Shown in pieces: positions 14,791 to 21,531 of a stretch of DNA of 45,760 nucleotides. Positions within the stretch are counted from its first letter, which is position 1, and every line of letters starts with the position of its first letter. Made by a program: the position numbers and the translations under genes. The notes under the pieces are model-generated. The model had not been told where the DNA came from. It made no database searches and saw nothing but the letters and a program-made list of their open reading frames with translations. The DNA is taken from positions 1 through 45,760 of IMG/VR virus record IMGVR_UViG_3300037883_000115; one strand, 5' to 3'. This stretch comes from a virus.

Positions 14791-15258
14791 TTAATTTTCG
14801 TTGGCCCAGACGGTGAACTCTTGTCCGCAGGCCTGGACGCCTGGATTTTCGGAATGGGCGGGCGGGATATATTCGTCTGGACTATCCGCCGCAAACATTC
14901 CTTGGATGAAGTAACCTGCCGGTGGGGATGCCGGAGCGCCCGCCTGGCCACGGTAGCCGTCGAGCAGAGTGAAGGCTTGCTGGACCAAGTAGCGCGCGTC
15001 CTGGTAGGACGAGACCACATAGAAGTCTATCCCGATGCGGATCTGACCGAGGCCCGCGCGGCCCAGCATATGGTGCGGATGGTCGCCACCCGTGCGGCGG
15101 ACGATGCCGTAGGGATAGCCTGTGCCTTCGGGGGCGGCCTGGGGAAAGATGCGCGGGCCTCCGAGCGCGGTCATGAGGGCGCTTTGGGCGGCAAGGCGGT
15201 CGGCGGCGCCGAGGGGAGTGTTGCCCAGGAGTAGGGAGACGATGCCTTTTTCGATCAC
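14791..15258 (-). CDS. Tail terminator-like protein (DUF3168-type)
   Basis: 155 residues from GTG at 15258, whose GTGA overlaps the stop of the next upstream gene. IEKGIVSLLLGNTPL, then FPQAAPEGTGYPYGIVRRTG, GLGQIRIGIDFYVVSSYQDA and LLDGYRG give the beta-alpha plan of DUF3168/lambda gpU-like proteins. It would cap the tail tube and join it to the head connector. It sits directly before the tail tube gene. Confidence 0.7.
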   Translation of the reverse strand: MIEKGIVSLLLGNTPLGAADRLAAQSALMTALGGPRIFPQAAPEGTGYPYGIVRRTGGDHPHHMLGRAGLGQIRIGIDFYVVSSYQDARYLVQQAFTLLDGYRGQAGAPASPPAGYFIQGMFAADSPDEYIPPAHSENPGVQACGQEFTVWANEN

Positions 15259-15479
15259 CCTGGCCCCCACGCTATCGAATGCAGCCAGCCTTTCGCGCCT
15301 CTCTTGAAGCTGTATTGGGAGATTTCCGGCTCGGCTTCCCGAAGCCATATCGCTCCGCAACATCCGCACGACTCGATCGAGATGCTGTGCTTCTTGGTAA
15401 GCTCAGTGAGATCTCGCAAAAAGGCGTCTTGGCGTTCTTCAAGCCGACGTTCTTCAGGAGTAATCACGCGTCCGGTCAT
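15255..15479 (-). CDS. Small Cys-pair protein in the connector block
   Basis: 74 residues. A charged helix (ERRLEERQDAFLRDLTELTK) leads to a Cys cluster SCGCCGAIWL and a basic/aromatic end (SFKRGAKGWLHSIAW). It overlaps both neighbours by 4 bases (ATGA and GTGA). The clean coupling supports coding. It may bind a metal; no family recognised. Confidence 0.6.
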   Translation of the reverse strand: MTGRVITPEERRLEERQDAFLRDLTELTKKHSISIESCGCCGAIWLREAEPEISQYSFKRGAKGWLHSIAWGPG

Positions 15480-15973
15480 CGCACCGCTTCCTCGATTACG
15501 TCTTTGATTGCCTGGCCAGCTCTGGCCTGGGCGTTGGCCAAGGCGTCGGTCATGAAGGTCTGCTTTCGGCCCGGGCCCGCCAAGTGGGCATATTGAGTCG
15601 GATTTTGGGACAGCGCCTGTTTCCCGAGATTCTTCTTGGCCGCGACTCGCTCGGCGCGGCGGCCGATGGCGGTACGTTCCCGCTGGCCGGTCTTTTTGTT
15701 TCGCTTGAAACCGCTGCGCGGTCCCATGATCGCAACCACGACGCCCGAGCGGTAAACCTTGATCTTTTCGCCCATCGAGGCTTTCAAGAGGCCAGGCACC
15801 AGCCGCGGGTCGGTCGAGACGGGAGCCAGGGCGCGAGCTTCTTTCCTGAGCTCGACCGCCCCGGCTTTCAGCGCCTCGCGAAGGGTTTTCTTACGCACTT
15901 TGGCGTCCAGCGCGGTCAAACGCCTCAAGGAGTCTCGTAGGCCTTCGATTTTGACTTGGACGGCAAATGCCAC
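15476..15973 (-). CDS. HK97 gp10-like head-tail joining protein
   Basis: 165 residues, basic. It begins with a strand and a helix (VQVKIEGLRDSLRRLTALDA) and continues REALKAGAVELRKEARALAP with VSTDPRLVPGLL, the classic gp10-like tail-completion pattern. It ends in AHLAGPGRKQTFMTDALANA and a helix. It sits between the closure protein and the tail terminator, the expected order. Confidence 0.75.
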   Translation of the reverse strand: MAFAVQVKIEGLRDSLRRLTALDAKVRKKTLREALKAGAVELRKEARALAPVSTDPRLVPGLLKASMGEKIKVYRSGVVVAIMGPRSGFKRNKKTGQRERTAIGRRAERVAAKKNLGKQALSQNPTQYAHLAGPGRKQTFMTDALANAQARAGQAIKDVIEEAVR

Positions 15974-16100
15974 TTGCTACCTCCTCGACAAGCTTAGCGC
16001 GGAAGCCGCAGGCGCGGAGAGCATGCTTCAGCAAGCGGCGGAGCCGGATGGGGATGGGAGGGGAGCCAGGGAGCGGGCGGAAGGTGATGCGGTAGTCCAC
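15891..16100 (-). CDS. Small basic protein with RITFRPLPG start
   Basis: 69 residues starting MDYRITFRPLPGSPPIPIRL then RRLLKHALRACGF. A strand followed by an Arg/Leu-rich helix is a pattern I recall as frequent in small planctomycete-phage proteins. The last 83 bases overlap the start of the gp10-like gene in another frame, which is long for this genome, so the true 3' part may be less constrained. Function unknown. Confidence 0.5.
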   Translation of the reverse strand: MDYRITFRPLPGSPPIPIRLRRLLKHALRACGFRAKLVEEVASGICRPSQNRRPTRLLEAFDRAGRQSA

Positions 16101-16101
16101 G

Positions 16102-16365
16102 TTAGCAATGCAGTTCCTTTAATTCCGTCCATAGATTTGCTAAGCGCTTCCGCGCTCGACCCAGGAGGAGACGGGTTTCGCGGCGGCGCCTTCTTGCCCT
16201 AAGGACGCACTCATCAGAACAATAGAGACCCTCGCTTCTGTAAGGATGCAACGAAGCTGTCTGGTGGCATCCGTCACAAGTTCCGCTAACAACGCGGTGG
16301 CCAAGGCACGCCAGCCGGAAAGAGCCGAGCGAATCGAAAAGCCAGTCGTCCGGTGTGGACCTCAG
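16102..16365 (-). CDS. Zinc-finger protein sharing an N-terminal peptide with the portal
   Basis: 87 residues if started at CTG 16365, whose CTGA overlaps the stop of the upstream gene; AAGGAGG lies 8 bases before. An ATG at 16389 lies upstream without a good site. Residues 5-17 are PDDWLFDSLGSFR, identical to residues 22-34 of the portal with only synonymous base changes. It continues with a zinc finger (CDGCHQTASLHPY, LYCSDEC) and an Arg-rich helix (VLRARRRRRETRLLLGRARK). The peptide suggests binding to the same partner as the portal N-terminus. Zinc and basic residues suggest a nucleic acid or head role. Confidence 0.6.
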   Translation of the reverse strand: MRSTPDDWLFDSLGSFRLACLGHRVVSGTCDGCHQTASLHPYRSEGLYCSDECVLRARRRRRETRLLLGRARKRLANLWTELKELHC

Positions 16366-16769
16366 AACACTTCCTCCTTGCACAGGCACTCCTGGAATCT
16401 CTTTTTCTGGCCTGGAAGGAGGTATTCAATATTGAGCCGGCGACCCTCGGTCGCCAGCAAAAATCGCATTTGAGGGGAGAGTTTCGGGATGCCTTTCCAG
16501 TAACGGATGACGACCTTCGAGGTTATGTCCGGGCGAATCTGGAGAGCCAGGAACAGCTCGCGGCCCGTGAGCGAGCGGACCTCGCCCCAGACGACGGCGA
16601 AGGTCGTCCAGCCGTCGCCCGATTGCCCCAGGGGCAAAACCTGTTCATTGAAATCATTCGTGATCGTTTGCGGATTGGCAATGGGCGGAGTCCAGCCGGG
16701 GGGCGCCTGGATTTGCAGGCGCTTCCACATGTTGCCGATCGAGCTGGCGGCATGTTCGGGCTTGGGCAT
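16362..16769 (-). CDS. Head-tail adaptor / head closure protein
   Basis: 135 residues. MWKRLQIQAPPGWTPP is followed by GDGWTTFAVVWGEVRSLTGR, RPDITSKVVIRYWKGI and LLATEGRRLNIEYLLPGQ. The WxxVWGxVRxLxGRE and IRYxxxI order is the SPP1 gp16 / Phage_H_T_join pattern. It follows the gp6-like connector with a single shared base. It closes the head after packaging and offers the tail docking surface. Confidence 0.75.
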   Translation of the reverse strand: MPKPEHAASSIGNMWKRLQIQAPPGWTPPIANPQTITNDFNEQVLPLGQSGDGWTTFAVVWGEVRSLTGRELFLALQIRPDITSKVVIRYWKGIPKLSPQMRFLLATEGRRLNIEYLLPGQKKRFQECLCKEEVF

Positions 16770-17434
16770 CAGTTATACTCCGCGTCGAACTCCGCTCGAA
16801 TAAGATTGTGTACCGTCTCCGGAATCTTCACATCCTCGTCGCCGCGATGCTCGTAAAGATGGAGCGTGAGCATCTTGACCGCCGTCCGCAGCGTTTCGGG
16901 AACATCGGTTCCCAGCGGGCCATAGCCGGCGACGTAGGTCACGATGACACTGGCAAGCTGCTGCTGGACAATGGGCCAGATTTGCCCGAAGGCGGGCGCG
17001 ATGCGGCCGCGCGGGGTCGAAGTGTCCACGTTGTAGACGGACGTCGGAACCGTTATGAGCGTGCCCGTCGTGTCGAAATAGGTGATCGAGACGACGCTCA
17101 CAAGGGGCGGGCGCGTCACCCGGATCGCGGCGCGGTCGGGATACCACTGGCCGGATAGCTGCGTCACGGGCAAGCGCTGCTGCCAGATAGCGTCGGAGTT
17201 GTATTGCCACACGGCGCTCGAGCTGTAGCGCGGGAAGCGGTCGGCGGTGCCTTCCCAGGTCGTTTCGACCATGGTGAGGTCGTAGGTGTTTTCGATCCAG
17301 AGCCGCGCGGTCTTCAAGAGCGCGCGCACGAGGGGCTCGTCGGTCGGGTCGTCTTGGCGGAGGAAGGTCATGGCCTCGGCGACGTCGACCGGCTCTTGGG
17401 CTGCGTCAACTAGACGGATTAGACCTCGGGACAA
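16769..17434 (-). CDS. HK97 gp6-like head-tail connector
   Basis: 221 residues. An N-terminal helical part (EPVDVAEAMTFLRQDDPTDE, PLVRALLKTARLWIENTYDL) is the gp6-like connector signature. A beta domain with PPLVSVVSITYFDTTG and a C-terminal helix follow (LASVIVTYVAGYGPLGTDVP, then LRTAVKMLTLHLYEHRGDED). It forms the ring below the portal. In most HK97-type genomes it follows the capsid; here 9 kb of fibre genes intervene. Confidence 0.8.
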   Translation of the reverse strand: MSRGLIRLVDAAQEPVDVAEAMTFLRQDDPTDEPLVRALLKTARLWIENTYDLTMVETTWEGTADRFPRYSSSAVWQYNSDAIWQQRLPVTQLSGQWYPDRAAIRVTRPPLVSVVSITYFDTTGTLITVPTSVYNVDTSTPRGRIAPAFGQIWPIVQQQLASVIVTYVAGYGPLGTDVPETLRTAVKMLTLHLYEHRGDEDVKIPETVHNLIRAEFDAEYN

Positions 17435-17440
17435 GGGGGC

Positions 17441-17692
17441 TCACTGGTGGGGATGGCTAATGTGGTCGGGCTCAATCGGGACGGATGCGAATGTCGGACG
17501 AATAGGGATTATGGATTCCCCCGACCCAAGAACGAGCACTTTGTGGTTGGGGAAAAAGTGTCGCTCAAGCTGTTCTTTAACGTTATGGCGCTGGTACCCG
17601 GTGAGGTCGCTATCGATCTTGCAAATGACAAGATCGCCTTCTTTTAGGCCGAGCGCCTCGATGCGGCCGGAGACTTCCAGTTTCACTTCCAT
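17441..17692 (-). CDS. Small hypothetical protein, LKEGDLVICKI type
   Basis: 83 residues. GLKEGDLVICKIDSDLTGYQ then NVKEQLERHFFPNHKVLVLG give a beta-alpha-beta unit seen in small phage proteins whose typical wording is LKPGDxLVV...REQLExxLPGHKVLVL. The C-terminus is Pro/Ile-rich. It lies just before the connector gene. Function unknown. Confidence 0.6.
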   Translation of the reverse strand: MEVKLEVSGRIEALGLKEGDLVICKIDSDLTGYQRHNVKEQLERHFFPNHKVLVLGSGESIIPIRPTFASVPIEPDHISHPHQ

Positions 17693-17694
17693 TT

Positions 17695-17985
17695 TTAAGT
17701 CACCGATAAAGAACCTTTTTGCGTCAATGTGTCGCCCGCGGCCGTCACGGCGTTACAGGTCAGGGTATAGACCTTGCCTTTGTTTCCGCCCGCAATCCGG
17801 CACTGAATCTGCGCGTTGTTCTTGGGGTTGAGAGCAATCGCGCTGATGACCGGCTCGGGGGCGTCGCAAGTAACCGTCGCCGTTGAAAGCGTGCCGCCGG
17901 CCAGGAGCTCGGCCCACTGCGAATAATCGAAGTAGTAGAGCCGGGAGCCGGTTGCCACTTTCTCCAAGGTCGCGGGCGTTGCCAC
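17695..17985 (-). CDS. Small putative fibre-associated protein
   Basis: 96 residues from GTG at 17985 with AAGGGG 5 bases upstream, preferred over TTG 18000. It is beta-rich with LSTATVTCDAPEPVISAIAL and KVYTLTCNAVTAAGDTLTQK, which reads as a small Ig-like domain. This domain form (irreversible strand pairs, CDAPEP, ALNPKNN) is usual in phage fibre accessory proteins. It belongs to the spike cassette. Function unknown. Confidence 0.55.
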   Translation of the reverse strand: MATPATLEKVATGSRLYYFDYSQWAELLAGGTLSTATVTCDAPEPVISAIALNPKNNAQIQCRIAGGNKGKVYTLTCNAVTAAGDTLTQKGSLSVT

Positions 17986-17987
17986 AG

Positions 17988-18221
17988 TTACCCCTTCCAA
18001 GTATTACCGGGATCGGCGGCAGAGAAGCGGTTGCCAGGCTCCAAACCGAGAAAGCGGTTGCCCGGATCCGCCGAGGACCAGGTATTGCCCGGCTCGGGCG
18101 CTAGCCAGCGGTCGCCGGGGTCGGGCGAGGCCCAGCCGATCACTGCGGAGAAAACAATCTGGCCGGGAGCTGTGGGCAAGCCGCCCCATGGCAAAGCTCC
18201 CCAGGGTGCGGCGCCCCACAT
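17988..18221 (-). CDS. Short repeat protein with xPGNxW/F units
   Basis: 77 residues from ATG at 18221 (TAATG overlap). After a WGAAPWGALPWGGLP start and a strand, it carries five near-tandem units of 9-10 residues: DPGDRWLAP, EPGNTWSSA, DPGNRFLGL, EPGNRFSAA and DPGNTWKG. Each has Pro-Gly-(Asn/Asp) followed two residues later by an aromatic residue. Such regular units could stack as a small fibrous or solenoid element, or form a peptide ligand. Family not recognised. Confidence 0.55.
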   Translation of the reverse strand: MWGAAPWGALPWGGLPTAPGQIVFSAVIGWASPDPGDRWLAPEPGNTWSSADPGNRFLGLEPGNRFSAADPGNTWKG

Positions 18222-18520
18222 TAGATCACCGGGGTAGAAACCGCTTGACGCAATTGGTTCAAGTTCGCCGCCGGGAACGTGCTGTTCAATAACTGGAGCT
18301 GCGTCACCACGTTGCCGACGATCGTCGGCGTCAAGAACGTGTTCGAGCCGCCATCCAAGTCGGCTTGCGCAATAGGATTGCTACCCACAGAGTTGAAGCC
18401 GTTGGCAAAATACTCGGCGTCGAATTCGGTCGCCTGGTTGCAGAGTTTGATTAGCGCCGCCGCAAGCACCGATGCTTGCGAGGCACAGTTCGATTTTACT
18501 GCCGCGAGATTTTGAGCCAT
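18221..18520 (-). CDS. Small helical protein in the fibre cassette
   Basis: 99 residues from ATG at 18520 with a good GGAG 7 bases upstream. NLAAVKSNCASQASVLAAAL and VVTQLQLLNSTFPAANLNQL suggest two helical hairpins with a QADLDGGSNTFLTPT loop. It is probably a fibre accessory or connector of the spike apparatus. Family not recognised. Confidence 0.55.
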   Translation of the reverse strand: MAQNLAAVKSNCASQASVLAAALIKLCNQATEFDAEYFANGFNSVGSNPIAQADLDGGSNTFLTPTIVGNVVTQLQLLNSTFPAANLNQLRQAVSTPVI

Positions 18521-18531
18521 GAAGGCTCTCC

Positions 18532-19617
18532 TTATGTTTTGCACCATCCGAGATTTATCAAAGCCGTTCGGATATTGTTCGCGAGCGTCTGCGTAGATGC
18601 GGCATCCGTGGCAGCGGCGCCGATACTTTGCTGTGCAACCGCAGAAACGCCAAAGGCTCCAACGAGAGCTTGCGATCCATCCGTCTCGATCTTCAATCCT
18701 TCACGTGCCGGATAACTATTCGCTGCGTCTGCAGCAGCGAACCGCAATCGACCTTTTCTCGATGCGTCTGTTGCAGTCGCCCATTCTCCTGTGATCAAAG
18801 CTGCTGTGCGCTCAGTGTTCGTACTGCTGTCGAGATGGAAGGCGAAAATAGATCCATAGCCCGCTTGGCCTGGATTTGTGCCAGCTAGTTGGAGTGTATA
18901 GGTGAAAACCGGGTCTGAACCATCGCCAAGGGTTTTCTGATAAAACCCAGACGCCCCAGCGACCTGAAACAGTGTTGCGCTATTTATGTCGCGAAAAACT
19001 ATAGTGGCGTTGTTAGCAACCGTGTCTACTGCATAAATCACTAAAGCGTTAATCGCGTCCGCTTTAATTACCGGCCTGATTGCGCCAGAACTGTCCTTCC
19101 ATTGCAAAGGTGTATTGTTTGTGAGAGTTTGCCCAACCGTGAACGTGTTCGGCGCGTCCGTAAACGCCACGTTTGTGTCAGCAGACGACAGCAGATTCAC
19201 CACCGAGCCGACGTAACCACGAAACTGGCCGAGGTCCATGCGATACCACCGCTGGCCCGTAACAAGCACCGTGGGATCAGCCGTGACGTTAGGATCGACT
19301 TCCACTTCGCCAATGGGCGCGATGTAGATGCTTTGAATGCCCGCTGTGAAGTTAACCAAGGTGCCGACGCCTGAGGAGCCGCCCAGTACATTGCCCGCCG
19401 TGCGCTGGAGCACGGGATTGCCGCTGATGGTCGTCTTGGTGCCGTATCCCTCTTCGCGCTTATTGTCGGGCGGCAAATCCTGAATCACATAATGGAGCGT
19501 ACTACCATCGGCAATGGTGGACCAGGAGACGGAGCCGGCAACGTCTGCAAGGGCAGCGTTCGCGGTACCAATGGCCGCCCCGGTTCCCTGCACCAAGGTA
19601 GGACGGACGTAGGCCAT
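18532..19617 (-). CDS. Tail fibre protein
   Basis: 361 residues, Thr/Ala/Asn-rich and beta-rich. It contains TGQRWYRMDLGQFRGYVGSV, NNTPLQWKDSSGAIRPVIKA and a C-terminal QQSIGAAATDAASTQTLANN then IRTALINLGWCK, an end pattern typical of phage trimeric fibres (SIG...TDxxSTQALANxIRxALINLGL). Base composition is visibly less GC-rich than its neighbours, especially 18540-19150, which suggests recent exchange. It would contact the host surface or bridge the spike base. Confidence 0.65.
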   Translation of the reverse strand: MAYVRPTLVQGTGAAIGTANAALADVAGSVSWSTIADGSTLHYVIQDLPPDNKREEGYGTKTTISGNPVLQRTAGNVLGGSSGVGTLVNFTAGIQSIYIAPIGEVEVDPNVTADPTVLVTGQRWYRMDLGQFRGYVGSVVNLLSSADTNVAFTDAPNTFTVGQTLTNNTPLQWKDSSGAIRPVIKADAINALVIYAVDTVANNATIVFRDINSATLFQVAGASGFYQKTLGDGSDPVFTYTLQLAGTNPGQAGYGSIFAFHLDSSTNTERTAALITGEWATATDASRKGRLRFAAADAANSYPAREGLKIETDGSQALVGAFGVSAVAQQSIGAAATDAASTQTLANNIRTALINLGWCKT

Positions 19618-19623
19618 AGAGGG

Positions 19624-19947
19624 TTACCAAAAGGCGTCGACCAAGGTTGCGGTAGTCCCGGCGGCCAGGACGCGGTTGACGAGGATGTTCACAAATGTTC
19701 CGGCGGGCACAGCCTTAAAAGTCACCGTCTGCCCGCCCGCCATGACGACGGCCAGGTCGCCCGTGCCGCCTACGTAGAGTGAGACGGCTTGCTGGACGAG
19801 GTCGGTGCTGTCCGAGGGTGTCAAGCCGGAGAGCGCGCTCTTGAGAGGCACGAAGCCGCGCGGCGCGAAAGGCAGAGCGACAGGCGCGGCGCCAGCGACG
19901 GGCGCTTGCGCCGAGATCGGAGCCGAGCTGATGGGTTGGCCGATCAT
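19624..19947 (-). CDS. Spike base protein (RCAP_Rcc01079-like), copy 1
   Basis: 107 residues. RGFVPLKSALSGLTPSDSTD then LVQQAVSLYVGGTGDLAVVM, GGQTVTFKAVPAGTFVNILV and NRVLAAGTTATLV match the small spike-base family: TPSDSxDL..A..LYVGxxGDLAV...G.TVTF..VPAGxxxxIxVxRVLAxGTT. This family sits at the base of spikes in gene-transfer-agent and phage tails. Two more copies are in the cassette (end of 21532-25386 and 25390-25638). Confidence 0.7.
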   Translation of the reverse strand: MIGQPISSAPISAQAPVAGAAPVALPFAPRGFVPLKSALSGLTPSDSTDLVQQAVSLYVGGTGDLAVVMAGGQTVTFKAVPAGTFVNILVNRVLAAGTTATLVDAFW

Positions 19948-21524
19948 GTCGTACTGTCCGTTACCAGGCCTAGAGCGGCCAGGGCCGTCATGAGGCTCGT
20001 TAAGGCGGCGTTGCCGCCCTTGGCTCCGCTCACTGTCTGGCGCGCCACGGGCGTGGCGCCGAACCAGCCCATGCCGCCGGCGGCGCCCGTGGAATTCATC
20101 GCTTCCACGATATATTTGGTTCCAGTCAGGAATATGCCGCGCTCGTCGTTGAGCACGCCCGTCACGGTGCCGCTTGTGGTGATATTGGTGCAGCCGATGA
20201 TGCTGTAGACGACGCCGGTTAACGTGGCCCCGCCGCCCGTATAGGCGCCGATCGGCGCGGCGCCTGTCAGGTAGCTACCGATCAGGGTGACGCTGCAATT
20301 GAGTCCGGCGGTGTTGCCCGCCTGGATTCCGCCCTTAATGCGGCTGGCGTAGACGACGAGCGTGGTTTCGTTGGCAATCTGGATTAGGGCAAGGTCGCCC
20401 TGCGAACTCGGCTCCGTGTGGCAGTTGGAGACCGTGACGCCCGCTTGGCTGCCCGAACCGGTCGCGATCACAAAGCGGTTGGGCGAGCCGCAATAAAAGG
20501 AATCGACGACGTTGCCGCCATAGTTGGCGAAATTAAAGTCCGCAACTGCATTGCCGATGGAGCGGCCTCCATGGACCGCGACCCCTGTCACGCCGGCTAG
20601 GGCGCTGAGACCGGTATTGCAGTTCGTGAGGGCCAAGTTTACGAAGTGGTGATTTAAGGTCGCTGCGTTTTCCACCTGGACGCCGGTAGCGCAGGCCTGG
20701 CAGAGCAGATTTTCGTAGAGGCCATCGGAGGCGCCGGAATTGCCGGGGCTGTTGTCGCCGATCCGCAGACCGATACTCAAATTCTGGAAATTGATGTTGC
20801 GGAAGTAGCCATTTTTGCTTTGGAGGCCGGTGCCGGCGCCGGCCTGAATCCAGATCCCGGTGCCGGCGGGGGGCGTGGCGCCGCCGTAATTGAAGGTAAG
20901 GTCGCTGATCGAATACGCACGCATGCGGTTAATTTGCAGCATGGTGCCGCCGGTATTGGCGGGCCAGTTGATGACGGAGGCGCCTTGACCGGCGCCCTGG
21001 AAATAGACGCCCTTCACGAGACTGTTGTCGCCGGCAACCAGGGTTGACGAAATCACGTAGGTCCCCGGCGGAAAGAGGACGACGCCGTTGATAGCCTGGC
21101 CGCTGACGAGCTGGGCGTTGTTGATCGCGGCCTGGATTGCCGCCGTATCGTCGGTCGAGCCATCGCCCTTGGCGCCGAAAGATTTGACGTTGAAGGTGGG
21201 GAACTGAAGCACTCCCGCATTAACGGTCGGGAAAATGTCCTTGGTGCCGGCCGAGAAGCTCACGAGGGCGCCGCCGTTGGAGCTGCCGGTAACAATAGAG
21301 CGGCTGACGGTATTGCCCGCGACGTTGTAGAAACCGAGCCCGGTTTCCCACTCATTGGCCGTAGGGTTCTGGATGCGGTAAACGAAGCCATCCTGGTCGG
21401 AATACTGGGAGGAGAAAGTCTGATACCCTCCTGGCTCCGCGCCGCCCAAGACCATGGCGACGGTGCCGGTCGTGGTCGAGGATTCCTTTACCGAGTCGAA
21501 TACTTTTAAGCGTCCTAAAGCCAT
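19944..21524 (-). CDS. Beta-helix tail spike (pectate-lyase-like)
   Basis: 526 residues. The N-terminal anchor (LKVFDSVKESSTTTGTVAMV, then FVYRIQNPTANEWETGLGFY) is the small spike head-binding module with the ANEWETG motif. From about residue 110, FNVKSFGAKGDGSTDDTAAI starts a right-handed beta-helix of the pectate-lyase-3 / GH28 type, with many Asn/Cys-rich coils. The C-terminus, PVARQTVSGAKGGNAALTSL, is a trimer end. It should bind and perhaps cut host surface polysaccharide. It overlaps the spike-base gene by 4 bases. Confidence 0.8.
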   Translation of the reverse strand: MALGRLKVFDSVKESSTTTGTVAMVLGGAEPGGYQTFSSQYSDQDGFVYRIQNPTANEWETGLGFYNVAGNTVSRSIVTGSSNGGALVSFSAGTKDIFPTVNAGVLQFPTFNVKSFGAKGDGSTDDTAAIQAAINNAQLVSGQAINGVVLFPPGTYVISSTLVAGDNSLVKGVYFQGAGQGASVINWPANTGGTMLQINRMRAYSISDLTFNYGGATPPAGTGIWIQAGAGTGLQSKNGYFRNINFQNLSIGLRIGDNSPGNSGASDGLYENLLCQACATGVQVENAATLNHHFVNLALTNCNTGLSALAGVTGVAVHGGRSIGNAVADFNFANYGGNVVDSFYCGSPNRFVIATGSGSQAGVTVSNCHTEPSSQGDLALIQIANETTLVVYASRIKGGIQAGNTAGLNCSVTLIGSYLTGAAPIGAYTGGGATLTGVVYSIIGCTNITTSGTVTGVLNDERGIFLTGTKYIVEAMNSTGAAGGMGWFGATPVARQTVSGAKGGNAALTSLMTALAALGLVTDSTT

Positions 21525-21531
21525 AGGAACC

